Assembly: GCA_030148505.1 (NCBI GenBank) | Contig: JASBTI010000029.1 | Coordinates: 21,101 to 85,100, forward strand | From: Rhodanobacter sp. | GTDB taxonomy: Bacteria > Pseudomonadota > Gammaproteobacteria > Xanthomonadales > Rhodanobacteraceae | Length of the DNA stretch: 64,000 nucleotides | Direction of reading: 5' to 3' | In this document: positions 1-9,359 of the stretch, piece after piece | Layout of the letters: each line of letters begins with the position of its first letter | How positions within the stretch are numbered: the first letter of the stretch is position 1 | Program-made: the position numbers and the translations under genes | The notes under the pieces: model-generated | Seen by the model: only the letters and a program-made list of their open reading frames with translations | Database searches by the model: none | What the model was told of the DNA's origin: nothing

Positions 1-678
1 GTGTACGCCGCTCAAGCTACAAAGGGCACTGGCACGGTCGACAAAGCCAAGGCCAGCTATGTGGTGGGTTGGGAGATTGCTTCCCAGGTGCCGCCGATCA
101 TGCGTGACGAGCTGGATCCCACGGCGGTGGCAAATGCGGTGAAGGCAGCGCTGTCTGGCCAGAAGCCGAGCATGAGCGATGCCGAAGCCAAAAAGGTGAA
201 CGAAGCCTTCATGGCCAAGATCAAAGCCAAGTACCAGGCTGAAATGACCAAGCTGGCGGCGAAGAACAAGGCCGAGGGCGAGGCTTTTCTGGCCAAGAAC
301 AAGAAGGCTCCCGGGGTGAAGACCACCGCTTCGGGCCTGCAGTACAAGGTGATCAGCCAGGGCAAGGGCGCCCGTCCGGGTCCGAAGGACACGGTGGAGA
401 TCAACTACACCGGCACCTTTATCAACGGCCAGGTGTTTGATGCCAGCGCCAAGCACAATCCGCCGGGTCCGGCCAAGATTCCGCTGGAAGGCGTGATTCC
501 CGGTTTCCGGGAGGGGCTGCAATTGATGCAAGTGGGCAGCCACTACAAGTTCTACATTCCGTCGTCGCTGGCCTACGGCTCCGAGCCGCGTCCGCCGATG
601 CCGCCGAATGCCACGCTGATCTTCGATGTGACCTTGCTCAAGACCGGCCCGACACCGGCTTCTGCTGCTGCCAAGTAA
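1..678 (+). CDS. FKBP-type peptidyl-prolyl cis-trans isomerase, 5' end missing
   Basis: The protein should catalyse proline cis-trans isomerisation, most likely on periplasmic or outer-membrane proteins (FkpA/Mip/FklB group). The visible 225 residues hold a helical, Lys/Ala-rich dimerisation segment (about 1-105) followed by an FKBP domain (about 106-215) with the typical stretches VEINYTGTFINGQVFD, GVIPGFREGLQLM and YIPSSLAYG. The reading frame is open to the first base of the window, so the first codon is probably internal and the signal peptide lies outside. A strong terminator follows 25 bases after the stop, so this is the last gene of its transcript. Family assignment is firm; the subgroup is inference. 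Confidence 0.9.
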   Translation: MYAAQATKGTGTVDKAKASYVVGWEIASQVPPIMRDELDPTAVANAVKAALSGQKPSMSDAEAKKVNEAFMAKIKAKYQAEMTKLAAKNKAEGEAFLAKNKKAPGVKTTASGLQYKVISQGKGARPGPKDTVEINYTGTFINGQVFDASAKHNPPGPAKIPLEGVIPGFREGLQLMQVGSHYKFYIPSSLAYGSEPRPPMPPNATLIFDVTLLKTGPTPASAAAK

Positions 679-703
679 CGTCGATACGCTGTAGTGACCC
701 ACC

Positions 704-733
704 AAAAGGGCGCGAAGTAATTCGCGCCCTTTT
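704..733 (+). terminator. Rho-independent terminator after the FKBP gene
   Basis: A perfect 13-base stem (AAAAGGGCGCGAA paired with TTCGCGCCCTTTT) closes a four-base GTAA loop and ends in a T run. It lies 25 bases after the FKBP stop and about 108 bases before ugd, so it separates the two transcripts. Confidence 0.85.
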
Positions 734-841
734 ACATTCCGGGCAGGCGTCGATGGCCAGCCGCGTGACCGGAGATGCGGTGCCGCAAGTGTGGCGAGGT
801 TACAATGGGCGGCTTACGCTTTACTTGGGTGCGCCGCAACG

Positions 842-2188
842 ATGATTAAAGTCACTATCTTCGGTACGGGCTATGTCGGGCTGGTTACCGGTGCCTGTCT
901 GGCTGAAATGGGCAATCACGTAGTTTGCGTCGATGTCGATGCGGGCAAGGTGGAGCGCTTGAAGCGCGGCGAAGTCCCGATCTACGAGCCTGGGCTGGAG
1001 CCCCTGGTGCGTCGTAACCACGGAAACGGCCAACTCAATTTCACCACCGATGCCGCATCGTCGATCGCCCACGGCGAGGTCATTTTCATCGCGGTCGGTA
1101 CTCCGCCGGACGAGGACGGCAGCGCGGACCTGAAGTACGTTCTGGAAGTGGCCAGGACCGTCGGCCGCCATCTGGATCGCGCGACGGTGATCGTCAACAA
1201 ATCAACCGTTCCGGTGGGCACGGCCGATCGGGTGCGCGACGCGATTGCCGCAGAGCTGGCCGGGCGTGGTGTTGCCATTCCATTCGACGTGGCGTCCAAC
1301 CCGGAATTTCTCAAGGAAGGAGCGGCGGTCGAGGACTGCCTGCGTCCAGATCGCATTATCGTCGGCTCCTCCAGCGAGCGCGCCGTGAATCTGTTGCGCA
1401 AACTCTACGCGCCATTCAATCGCAACCATGACCGTATGGTCGTGATGGACCCGCGCAGCGCCGAGCTGACGAAATATGCGGCCAATGCGATGTTGGCCAC
1501 CAAGATCAGTTTCATGAACGAGATCGCCAATATCGCCGAACGAGTGGGCGCGGATGTCGAGTTGGTGCGCCAGGGCATCGGATCGGACCCCCGCATTGGC
1601 CACCACTTCATTTATCCCGGTGCGGGCTACGGTGGCTCGTGTTTCCCCAAGGACGTGCGGGCCCTCGCGCACACGGCGCGAAATCATGGCTACGACGCGC
1701 AACTGCTAGCTGCCGTCGAAGCGGTGAACGAGCGACAGAAAACCAAGTTGTTCGAGTTGATATCCCGCCATTTCCAAGGTCGTCTGGCGGGCAAGACGGT
1801 GACATTGTGGGGATTGGCTTTCAAGCCGAATACCGATGACATGCGAGAAGCTTCCAGTCGCCACCTGATGGAGGCACTGTGGGCTGCGGGCGCCAGGGTG
1901 CAGGCCTTTGATCCGGAGGCCGGCGAGGAAACACGCCGCCTTTACGGTGAGCGTAAAGATCTGGCGCTGTTTGAGCAGCCCTACGAGGCCCTGCAGGGTG
2001 CGGACGTACTGGCCGTGGTGACGGAATGGAAGGCATTCCGCAGCCCTGATCTGGCACGTATTCACGCGGCCTTGGGTCAACCGGCAATTTTCGACGGCCG
2101 CAATCTGTATGATCCGGTGACGGTGGAACAGGCCGGCATTGCCTATTATGGCATTGGCCGTGGGCGCACTCTGGCGGTGGCGACATGA
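842..2188 (+). CDS. ugd: UDP-glucose 6-dehydrogenase
   Basis: The enzyme oxidises UDP-glucose to UDP-glucuronate with two NAD+, supplying precursor for exopolysaccharide or lipopolysaccharide in the cytoplasm. The N-terminus has the Rossmann motif [10 protein letters not shown]. The catalytic cysteine is C267 in [12 protein letters not shown], and the C-terminal UDP-binding domain is present; 448 residues is normal for the family. I chose the ATG at 842 because the family starts at MIKVTIFG; the frame is open 51 bases further upstream. The stop codon overlaps the slyX start by four bases (ATGA), so the two are translationally coupled. No polysaccharide cluster is adjacent. Confidence 0.95.
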   Translation: MIKVTIFGTGYVGLVTGACLAEMGNHVVCVDVDAGKVERLKRGEVPIYEPGLEPLVRRNHGNGQLNFTTDAASSIAHGEVIFIAVGTPPDEDGSADLKYVLEVARTVGRHLDRATVIVNKSTVPVGTADRVRDAIAAELAGRGVAIPFDVASNPEFLKEGAAVEDCLRPDRIIVGSSSERAVNLLRKLYAPFNRNHDRMVVMDPRSAELTKYAANAMLATKISFMNEIANIAERVGADVELVRQGIGSDPRIGHHFIYPGAGYGGSCFPKDVRALAHTARNHGYDAQLLAAVEAVNERQKTKLFELISRHFQGRLAGKTVTLWGLAFKPNTDDMREASSRHLMEALWAAGARVQAFDPEAGEETRRLYGERKDLALFEQPYEALQGADVLAVVTEWKAFRSPDLARIHAALGQPAIFDGRNLYDPVTVEQAGIAYYGIGRGRTLAVAT

Positions 2189-2409
2189 CGTCGGCAGACG
2201 ACAAACTGCAGGAGCGGCTGGCCGAGCTGGAGGTGAAGCTCACCTTCATCGACGAGACCGTGCAGGGGCTGGCTACAGCGGACGCCAGCCAGGCGGTGCG
2301 AATCGCTGCGTTGGAACACGCGTTGCGCACGTTGCGCGGCGAGCTGTCATCGATGCGGTCCACCCTGGTGGACGATGCCCGTAATGAGCCACCGCCACCG
2401 CATTACTAA
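2185..2409 (+). CDS. slyX: SlyX family protein
   Basis: This is a small 74-residue, mostly coiled-coil protein of unknown molecular role. SlyX proteins are recognised by a heptad-rich N-terminal two thirds ([19 protein letters not shown] here) and a conserved tail ending in PPPPHY, both visible. The start overlaps the ugd stop by four bases, and the DUF2058 gene starts 31 bases downstream, so the three genes probably form one transcript. Nothing in the sequence tells what it binds. Confidence 0.9.
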   Translation: MTSADDKLQERLAELEVKLTFIDETVQGLATADASQAVRIAALEHALRTLRGELSSMRSTLVDDARNEPPPPHY

Positions 2410-2440
2410 CTCACAAAAACGTCGATTAGGGACTAGGATC

Positions 2441-3013
2441 ATGGCAGATTCCCTGCGCGATCAGCTGCTCAAGAGCGGTATCGTCAAACAGGTTCGCGAT
2501 GAAAAGCGTGTGGCTGCGCCAGCCGCCGGCAAGCTGGGCGGCCAAGGCGGCAAATCGCGTCACGCCCCCAGTGCTGCCAGGCACGGTCGCGGCGAAAAAG
2601 ACCAGGAAAGCATCGATCTGGCCCGGGCCTATGCGATACGTGCGCAGGCTGAGGCCCGCGAACGCAAGCGCGCCGAGCAGGAGGCCGCCGAGCAGTCGCG
2701 TCTGCGTCGCGAACGGAAGCAGAAACTCCAGAAATTGCTTGAAGGAAATGCGTTGAACAAGGCCGACGCCGACCAGCCACGCAATTTCGAGTATGGCGGC
2801 AAGATTCGTCGTGTCCATGTCGATGCCCAGCAGTTGGTTGCGCTCAACACGGGCGCCCTGGGCGTCGTGCAGCACGCCGGTCGGTACCTGCTGGTTCGAC
2901 GCGAGATTGCCGAGCAGGTGCGTGACATCGAGCCTCGTCAACTGGCGCTGTTGGTCACGCCGGGCGCCAACGGCACCGATGATGACGGCGTACCCGACGA
3001 TTTGATGTGGTAG
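2441..3013 (+). CDS. DUF2058 domain protein (YaiL-like)
   Basis: The 190-residue protein begins MADSLRDQLLKSGIVKQ, the hallmark of the DUF2058/YaiL family, sometimes labelled nucleoprotein or polynucleotide-associated; its activity is not established. The N-terminal half is highly charged and Arg/Lys/Glu-rich with long predicted helices (about residues 55-105), which fits nucleic-acid contact. The C-terminal half holds a compact conserved segment (RRVHVDAQQLVALNTG). I chose the ATG at 2441, although the frame is open from 2375, because the family starts there. The gene faces the fadJ-like gene tail to tail. Confidence 0.85.
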   Translation: MADSLRDQLLKSGIVKQVRDEKRVAAPAAGKLGGQGGKSRHAPSAARHGRGEKDQESIDLARAYAIRAQAEARERKRAEQEAAEQSRLRRERKQKLQKLLEGNALNKADADQPRNFEYGGKIRRVHVDAQQLVALNTGALGVVQHAGRYLLVRREIAEQVRDIEPRQLALLVTPGANGTDDDGVPDDLMW

Positions 3014-3111
3014 CGCGAGGGTGTGACGTCTAACGGCTTGGAGGGCATGCGAGGGCAGACACGGTAGCGCCCGTGTTGCATCGTGCTCCCGGGAGGCGGT
3101 GCCGCAATGAG

Positions 3112-5181
3112 CTAAATCGGCTGGTCGGAGCTGTTCGGTGCCAGCGCCGGATGATCCCAGCCATGCCGCGGCCGGAAGCGTTCGCCGTATTGCTTGGCCA
3201 GTTGCTCCAGCCGCTGCCGGGTTGCGTCGATACCCGCGCTGCGGGCGTACTGGATCGGACCGCCGCGGAAAGGTGCGAAGCCGGTGCCGAATATTACCCC
3301 GGCATCGAGCAGGTCGGCGTCATCTACGACCCCGTCGGCAAGGCAGGCCACGGCTTCGTTGACCATCGGCAGAATCATCCTGTCTTGAAGATCGGCCGGC
3401 ATCACGTAGTCCTTGTCTACTTCCGGCTTTTGCGCTTTGCCGTCATGCCATACGTATAGCCCCTGACCATCCTTCTTGCCGCGTTTGCCGCTTTCGAGTT
3501 TTTCCCCCAGCGTTGTGGGCACGTCCAGTTTGAGAAAGGGCGCGAGTTCCTTGCCGACCGAGGCGCAGACATCCAGCCCAACCGTATCGGCCAGTTCGAT
3601 CGGTCCCATTGGCATACCGAATTTCTTTGCCTCGCGGTCCAGCACCGGGCCCGGAACGCCTTCACCGTAAAGGCGCAAGGCTTCCAGCAGGTATGGCATC
3701 AAGATACGGTTGACCAGAAAACCGGGTGTGCCCTTGACCGCCACGGGCAGTTTGCCGAGAGCCTTGCAGAAAGCCATCACCCGCTTTTCGACGGCAGGAT
3801 CGAGTTGGTCATGACGCACCACTTCGACCAGTGGCATCTGTGCCACCGGATTGAAGAAATGCAGGCCGAGAAACCGTTGCGGTGCCTTGAGGTCGGTACG
3901 CAATGCATCCAGGGGAATGCTGGAGGTATTGCTGGCAAGGATTTCGCTGGCCTGGAACTGCGGCTCGAGCTTCGCGTAAAGCGTCCGCTTGGCATCGGCA
4001 TCCTCGTAGATCGCCTCGATCAGGAGGTCGGCGCTAGCCGCACCGTTGCCCTCGACGTCAGGTTGCAGCCGGCGCAGCGCTTCGTCGACCCGGACTGCCG
4101 ATTTCAATTTCTTTTCATACAGCTGGCGCGCACGATCCAGGGCGGGCTGGATGTATTTCAGCTCGCGATCCTGCAAGGTCACCTCAAAGCCCTTGAACGC
4201 GGCCCAGGCGGCGATATCACCGCCCATTACGCCGGCGCCCACCACATGAACTTGACGGATCTCCGCGGCGGTACCAGCCCCCTGTCCCTTCAGGCGCTCT
4301 TGCAGAAAGAAGACCCGGATCAGGTTCCGCGCCGTGGACGTCTGCGCCAAAGTCGCTACCGAGCGCGCCTCCAGCCGCAGTCGCTGTTGCATGTGGGAAC
4401 CGCCGCGGCGCCACACCTCGATCATCGCGAAGGGAGCCGGGTAGTGTTCCTTGCGCACCTTGGCGGCGGTCTGCCTGCGCACCATGGGGGCGAGGAGTTG
4501 CCGGGCGGGCCAGGTATTGCTGGCCCATGCCTGGAGGCGACGCACGAACGGGGCGGTCCTGGGGCGGCGCAACAGGTGCTTGGCTTCTATCAGCAACACC
4601 TCTGGGGCGGCGAGGCGGTCGACGACCCCCAATCTCAGGGCGCGTCGTGCCGATAATGACCTTCCCGTCAGCATCAGCTGTAGTGCCTGGGTCGCGCCGA
4701 TCATGCGTGGCAGCCGTGCGCTCCCGCCCCAGCCGGGGTGAATGCCTAGCATGATCTCGGGTAAGGCAATTCGGGTTTTCTCGTCGTCTACCGCAATGCG
4801 CTGCTGACAGGCCAGAATCAACTCGGTACCGCCGCCCATGCAGATGCCATGCACCGCGGCTACGGTCGGGCAGGGCAACCTTGCCAGCGCCTCATAGACC
4901 TGCTGGCCGTGCTCGATGTTCTCCAAAACGCTGTCCTGGCGGGCGTATTCAACAAATTCCTTGATGTCGGCACCGACCGCAAACCCGGATGGTTTTGCCG
5001 AATGGAGAATGACACCCGCCGGTTTTTCGATCGCCAGGCGCTCGACGATTTGTGCCAGTTCGTCCAGCATGCTGCGGGAAATCGCGTTGACACTGCTACC
5101 AGCGCGATCCAGCGTCAACGTGACAATGCCGTCGTCGTCTTCACCGGTATTCCAGTGATTGAAGCGCAGTCCTTCGAACAT
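3112..5181 (-). CDS. fadJ: Fatty-acid oxidation multienzyme, FadJ type (enoyl-CoA hydratase / 3-hydroxyacyl-CoA dehydrogenase)
   Basis: The 689-residue protein should carry out the hydration and NAD-dependent dehydrogenation steps of beta-oxidation. The N-terminal third is a crotonase domain with the oxyanion-hole segments KPSGFAVGADIKEF and GICMGGGTEL. The middle holds the NAD-binding motif VVGAGVMGGDIAAW and a 3-hydroxyacyl-CoA dehydrogenase core with FLGLHFFNPVAQMPLVEVV. A second dehydrogenase C-domain follows. I chose the start at 5181 (MFEGLRF); the frame continues upstream to 5292 but those residues are not family-like. No thiolase gene (fadI/fadA) is adjacent, so the partner must be elsewhere. 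A 14-base palindrome lies about 120 bases upstream. Confidence 0.92.
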   Translation of the reverse strand: MFEGLRFNHWNTGEDDDGIVTLTLDRAGSSVNAISRSMLDELAQIVERLAIEKPAGVILHSAKPSGFAVGADIKEFVEYARQDSVLENIEHGQQVYEALARLPCPTVAAVHGICMGGGTELILACQQRIAVDDEKTRIALPEIMLGIHPGWGGSARLPRMIGATQALQLMLTGRSLSARRALRLGVVDRLAAPEVLLIEAKHLLRRPRTAPFVRRLQAWASNTWPARQLLAPMVRRQTAAKVRKEHYPAPFAMIEVWRRGGSHMQQRLRLEARSVATLAQTSTARNLIRVFFLQERLKGQGAGTAAEIRQVHVVGAGVMGGDIAAWAAFKGFEVTLQDRELKYIQPALDRARQLYEKKLKSAVRVDEALRRLQPDVEGNGAASADLLIEAIYEDADAKRTLYAKLEPQFQASEILASNTSSIPLDALRTDLKAPQRFLGLHFFNPVAQMPLVEVVRHDQLDPAVEKRVMAFCKALGKLPVAVKGTPGFLVNRILMPYLLEALRLYGEGVPGPVLDREAKKFGMPMGPIELADTVGLDVCASVGKELAPFLKLDVPTTLGEKLESGKRGKKDGQGLYVWHDGKAQKPEVDKDYVMPADLQDRMILPMVNEAVACLADGVVDDADLLDAGVIFGTGFAPFRGGPIQYARSAGIDATRQRLEQLAKQYGERFRPRHGWDHPALAPNSSDQPI

Positions 5182-5494
5182 GAGGTGGCTACATGGCGTG
5201 GTTGAGATGAATCGAACCATACCGTTCCATCCGCTCGATTGCGAGATGTGATCCACTCGCTTGACCGCAGCGTGATGCGGGTGTGAAATCAAGCGTCTAC
5301 GTCACGTGACGTCTCGCTTGGCGGTGGGACCGGTAACTGGCACAGCAGCGATCGAATCGGGCTCGAGGAACCTCCGCCATGCCGCTACCCCATGATCGTT
5401 CAGTAAACGGGCAGGTCGGACCACACTGCGCGCCACGGACGGGCGTACCACGGTTGGTCAAGATGTTTTTCGCGGCTTACACGAGGGAGGCGCA
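5182..5494. promoter_or_regulatory. Divergent intergenic region upstream of fadJ and the 5495 gene
   Basis: This 313-base stretch separates the two divergent genes and must hold both promoters. I see the ACGTCACGTGACGT palindrome (listed separately) and the ribosome-binding site GAGGGAGG just before 5495. I see no convincing paired -35/-10 boxes and no other gene. Confidence 0.5.
5299..5312. promoter_or_regulatory. 14-base perfect palindrome, candidate operator
   Basis: The sequence ACGTCACGTGACGT is its own reverse complement, and short outer arms AAGCG (5291-5295) and CGCTT (5315-5319) extend the symmetry. It sits between the divergent fadJ-like gene and the 5495 gene, a typical place for a dimeric repressor site. 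TetR-family regulators of fatty-acid genes use such dyads, but the regulator is not in the window, so the link is inference. Confidence 0.45.
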
Positions 5495-5989
5495 ATGAAT
5501 TTCGGAATGGCCTGCGCCCCGGGGTCGGTGGGCAACGAGATTCTGGAGAAGATTCTGGCGGCGCCCAGTGGATTGGTGATCCTCGAATGCAGGGATATCC
5601 GCGCCCTGGTCGAGCAGCTCACGCTGGGCGCAAGGCATAGCGGGCAGGCGGTCTATTTGTGGCAACCCGATACCGGCCTGGGCAGCCTGCGCGAGGCGCA
5701 TTTGCGGGTTCCAGACTGCCAGCGACTGGGAAACGCCTTGCGTTACATGCAGCAGAGCATGCATTTCGGTGTCTACCTGCTAGTGGGTCTCGAATTGCCG
5801 TTGTCGGCGATGGATGCCACTTTGTTGCGACAGCTAGCCAGGCCACCGAAGGACTATCTGCGGCGCATTGTGTTGATTGATGTGCCTGCAGCCCTGACCG
5901 AACATCTTGGTGATCTGGCCGTGCGAATAGACAGTGAAGACGCTCAGCCGCCACGCTTGCGTTTGCGGGATGGGCGCTGGCTGACATGA
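5495..5989 (+). CDS. Conserved-looking hypothetical protein coupled to a GGDEF/EAL gene
   Basis: I do not recognise this 164-residue protein. It is soluble, without signal peptide, P-loop or membrane segment, and has an alternating alpha/beta pattern (GLVILECRDIRALVEQL, FGVYLLVGLELPL, RRIVLIDVP). It starts after a good ribosome-binding site (GAGGGAGGCG), and its stop overlaps the next start by four bases (ATGA), so it is translationally coupled to the cyclic-di-GMP protein. A regulatory or sensory partner role for that enzyme is a reasonable inference and no more. Confidence 0.7.
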   Translation: MNFGMACAPGSVGNEILEKILAAPSGLVILECRDIRALVEQLTLGARHSGQAVYLWQPDTGLGSLREAHLRVPDCQRLGNALRYMQQSMHFGVYLLVGLELPLSAMDATLLRQLARPPKDYLRRIVLIDVPAALTEHLGDLAVRIDSEDAQPPRLRLRDGRWLT

Positions 5990-8544
5990 AACCGCTTTCC
6001 CCGAATTCCGGCATCCTGGTGGTCGCAGCGCAACGCGAGTTGCGCCGTAGTCTGTTCGACGTGCTCGATCAAGCCGGGTATGCACATATCCACAGTGCGC
6101 GTGACGCAACGCATGCCGCGATTCTTCTGGAGGGTCGGGAGCCACTATCGCTGATGGTCGCCGAGCTGGATGGCGATCTGCGTCAGGCCCAGCAGTCATG
6201 CGAGAAGCTGAGGTGTCTGCCCGGCGCCGCCGATGTACCGTTGATAGCGATTCTCACCGCGCAGGCCAGCTTCAATCCAGCCGAGTTGGCCACTGATATC
6301 GATGCGTGGATGTATGCGTCGCAAATCCAGGCCGAACTGTTGGCACGCTGGACATGCCTTCAGAGCCGCGGGCTCAGGCCACGCCAGCCTCGCAGCGTCG
6401 ATCCTGAAGACTACCGTTACCTGTACGAGGAGGGCGACGCCGAGTGGTTGATCGTTGACCCCGCTACCGCGTGTGTCGTCGAAGTGAGTCCCGCTGTCGC
6501 AAGGCATAGCCGGACTCCCGCAAGCCAATGGTTCAACTTGCCGTTGGCCGAGGCGCTAAAATTCGAAGGAATTACCGTCGACAAGATCCTGCTTGAGGCC
6601 GATCGACGCTGGCATCCGTGTCAGCGCAAGTCATCCCAGGGAGTCGATATCGGTCAGGCCAGTGCGCGCCGCTTACGTCATGACAACGGCGAAGTCGTCG
6701 CGTTGATGTTTCGCAGTGATCGCGCCGACCTGCGAGCCGAGGCCGCGTTGTCGTTGTTGCCGCGCTTGTTTGCCTCCAGCAGCGGGGTCGACGCAAAGGG
6801 AGTGGCAGCCCAACTTCTGTTTGATGAGTTGAGTCTTGACTACCTTGCCGTCTGGTCCGCACGGCGCGACGGTGCGGATGCGCCGTCGCGGCTGCTGCAA
6901 CTTTGGAATGGCGGGGACCGAGCATGGCCCCCGGCTTCCGCGCAAGCCTCATTGCAATTGGTATTGGCAGGCAAGTCCGTCATGTATCGGGTCGATGCAC
7001 AGCGTCTGGCGCCGATGGACCCTTTGCTTGGGCAGTTGGAACTTGCCGGTTTCGCCGCGTTGCCGTTGTTTGACGAACGTCACACCGTCATCGGTGCCAT
7101 GCTCGCCGGGTGCCGGCGGGGGTTCGGCGAGATGAGCATCATCGAGCCGGTGCTGCGCTGTGCCGCAGCGCGGTTCGCGCAGGTGATCGAGTTGAGCCGA
7201 ACCCGGGAGCAGGGCCGTGCGGAGGGTCTCGTCGACGGACTTACCGGATTGCCCAACCGACTGCTTTTCAACGATCGGCTGGACACGATCATTCGCGAGG
7301 CAACGCGCAATGGCGAATGCTTTGCCGTGCTGTTTGTCGACCTCGATCGCTTCAAGGCGATCAATGACACCCATGGCCATGCTGCCGGCGATCAGGTCCT
7401 GCGAGTGGTTACCCAGCGTTTGTGCAGCAGCATCCGCGCTTCCGACACGGTGGCGCGTTACGCGGGCGACGAATTCACCGTAGTCCTTAGGCACATCGTG
7501 AAGAATGACGACGTCACGCGCGTTGCCGAAAAGATCGTGCAGGTCATGGAGTCGCCGCTGCACCTCGATGACGGTACCGAGCTGCAGGTCACCGCGTCGA
7601 TGGGCCTGAGCTTCTTTCCGGACGATGCCGGTGATGCCGAAACCTTGCTGAAGCATGCCGACGAAGCGATGTATTCGGCCAAGCACAAGGGACGCAACAA
7701 CTTTCAGATCTACGAAGTGAGCCCCGAATACGCCAAGCAGCACGGTACTGTCTTGCGCTCCCGGTTGCGTCACGCCGAGGGCAATGCCGAGTTGCGGGTG
7801 GTGTATCAACCTCAGGTCAATACGGCGAGCGAGGATATCGTCGGCATGGAGGCCCTGGTGCGCTGGGATCACCCGGAGCTTGGGCTGATCAGTCCGGCGG
7901 TATTCATCCCCCTGGCGGAGGAAACCGGCTTGATTGTATCGATCGGAGAATGGGTGATGCGGACCGCCTGCCATCAGGCCAGGGAATGGGAGCAACGTTA
8001 CGGATTGCGTCTGCGCCTTGGTGTGAACCTGTCGGCGGTACAGTTGATGGAGCCGACCCTGCTGGACATGGTGACCCGGGTATTGCAGGAGACAGGCCTG
8101 GACCCGGGCCTGCTCGAGCTGGAGATTACCGAGAGCGTCTCGATCAAGGAAGCACCCAACCTGGTCGAGAATCTGCAGGCGCTGCATCACCTTGGTTGCC
8201 ATATCGCCATCGATGACTTTGGCACCGGCGCGGCGTCCTTGGACTATTTGCGCAGACTGCCGGCCGATCGGATCAAGATCGACCAGAGTTTCGTGCGCAA
8301 TATCGGTGTCGACCCTGACGATGAGGCCATTGTGCGCGCGACCATCGACATGGCTCACCGGCTCAAGCGTGCGGTGGTGGCGGAAGGGGTCGAAACCGAG
8401 CAGCACCTCGAGTTCCTTCGTGACCATCAATGCGACGAATTGCAGGGTTATCTTTTCTGCCGGCCGTTGCAGACGGTAAGTTTCGACAAATTGTTGGCCG
8501 AGCGTCAGCGGTTGCTGGACGTGCGTGCGACCGCGACGGCTTGA
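5986..8544 (+). CDS. Receiver-like / GGDEF / EAL cyclic-di-GMP protein
   Basis: This 852-residue cytoplasmic protein should make and/or break cyclic-di-GMP. An N-terminal receiver-like domain (about 1-125) lacks an obvious phosphoacceptor Asp in the usual place, so it may be a pseudo-receiver. A PAS-like segment (about 140-240) and a GAF-like segment (about 255-400) follow. The GGDEF domain has AGDEF at residues 493-497; Ala for the first Gly still occurs in active cyclases. The EAL domain starts at E622-A-L and keeps NLSAVQL, ELEITES, DDFGTGAASL, KIDQSFV and AEGVET, so it should be catalytically competent as a phosphodiesterase. No membrane segment is visible. Confidence 0.9.
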   Translation: MKPLSPNSGILVVAAQRELRRSLFDVLDQAGYAHIHSARDATHAAILLEGREPLSLMVAELDGDLRQAQQSCEKLRCLPGAADVPLIAILTAQASFNPAELATDIDAWMYASQIQAELLARWTCLQSRGLRPRQPRSVDPEDYRYLYEEGDAEWLIVDPATACVVEVSPAVARHSRTPASQWFNLPLAEALKFEGITVDKILLEADRRWHPCQRKSSQGVDIGQASARRLRHDNGEVVALMFRSDRADLRAEAALSLLPRLFASSSGVDAKGVAAQLLFDELSLDYLAVWSARRDGADAPSRLLQLWNGGDRAWPPASAQASLQLVLAGKSVMYRVDAQRLAPMDPLLGQLELAGFAALPLFDERHTVIGAMLAGCRRGFGEMSIIEPVLRCAAARFAQVIELSRTREQGRAEGLVDGLTGLPNRLLFNDRLDTIIREATRNGECFAVLFVDLDRFKAINDTHGHAAGDQVLRVVTQRLCSSIRASDTVARYAGDEFTVVLRHIVKNDDVTRVAEKIVQVMESPLHLDDGTELQVTASMGLSFFPDDAGDAETLLKHADEAMYSAKHKGRNNFQIYEVSPEYAKQHGTVLRSRLRHAEGNAELRVVYQPQVNTASEDIVGMEALVRWDHPELGLISPAVFIPLAEETGLIVSIGEWVMRTACHQAREWEQRYGLRLRLGVNLSAVQLMEPTLLDMVTRVLQETGLDPGLLELEITESVSIKEAPNLVENLQALHHLGCHIAIDDFGTGAASLDYLRRLPADRIKIDQSFVRNIGVDPDDEAIVRATIDMAHRLKRAVVAEGVETEQHLEFLRDHQCDELQGYLFCRPLQTVSFDKLLAERQRLLDVRATATA

Positions 8545-8735
8545 GCCGATGGCAAATGACCCCATAACTGGCATTTGTCCCGGTACTGCCAGGCAGCAGA
8601 TCGACGGTGGTGTATGACAACCAGCGCAACGGGTTGCGCGTTAAGCTGCCGGCAGCAGATGATTTGGATGCTGAACTCGCCCGTCTGCGTGTGGTCAGAG
8701 CGGCGCGTTCAGTTCGACACAAGTACCCGCAGCGG

Positions 8736-9359
8736 ATGACGGCATTGACAACGGATACGGCCCGGACGGGCGAAAACGAGCTGGATCGTACCTTGGTCGA
8801 GCGGGTTCAGAACGGAGACAAGCGTGCTTTCGACTTGCTAGTGCGCAAGTATCAGCACAAGCTGATCGGCCTGATTTCCCGTTATGTGAAAAGCCATGCG
8901 GAATGCGAAGACATCGCCCAGGAGTCCTTCATTCGCGCATGGCGGGCTATTGGCTCGTTTCGTGGCGACAGCGCGTTCTATACCTGGCTCTACAAAATTG
9001 CGGTAAACACCGCTAAAAACCACCTGGTGTCGATGGGGCGGCGCCCGCCGGCTGACGATGTCGATGCCGAGGATGCCCTCTTCATGGCGGGCGCCGAGCG
9101 CATGCATGACAATGCCACGCCCGAACGCGAAATGATGCGTCAGGAGATTGAACAATCCGTGTTTTCCACTGTCCAAGCGTTGCCCGAGGAGCTGAGGACG
9201 GCCATTACGCTGCGCGAAGTGGATGGTCTCAGTTACGATGAAATCGCCGACGCGATGGGCTGCCCGATTGGTACGGTGCGTTCGCGCATTTTTAGGGCAC
9301 GCGAGGCAATCGACGAGAAACTGCGGCCTTTGTTGTCGGGCCATGAGGAACAGACATGA
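8736..9359 (+). CDS. rpoE: RNA polymerase sigma factor RpoE (AlgU, ECF group)
   Basis: This ECF sigma factor directs the envelope-stress response and is held inactive by the next gene product, RseA. The 207-residue protein has region 2 (YVKSHAECEDIAQESFIRAWRA is the classic region 2.2-2.3 neighbourhood) and region 4 with a helix-turn-helix near LSYDEIADAMGCPIGTVRSR. I chose the ATG at 8736; the frame is open to 8607, but residues before MTALTT are not sigma-like. Its stop overlaps the rseA start by four bases. As in relatives it may control its own promoter in the 190 bases upstream, though I could not define the boxes with confidence. Confidence 0.95.
   Translation: MTALTTDTARTGENELDRTLVERVQNGDKRAFDLLVRKYQHKLIGLISRYVKSHAECEDIAQESFIRAWRAIGSFRGDSAFYTWLYKIAVNTAKNHLVSMGRRPPADDVDAEDALFMAGAERMHDNATPEREMMRQEIEQSVFSTVQALPEELRTAITLREVDGLSYDEIADAMGCPIGTVRSRIFRAREAIDEKLRPLLSGHEEQT

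Noticed and set aside
3059..3076. ACACGG/CCGTGT hairpin between DUF2058 and fadJ as terminator
   Set aside because: The stem is only six pairs, and no T run follows on either strand.
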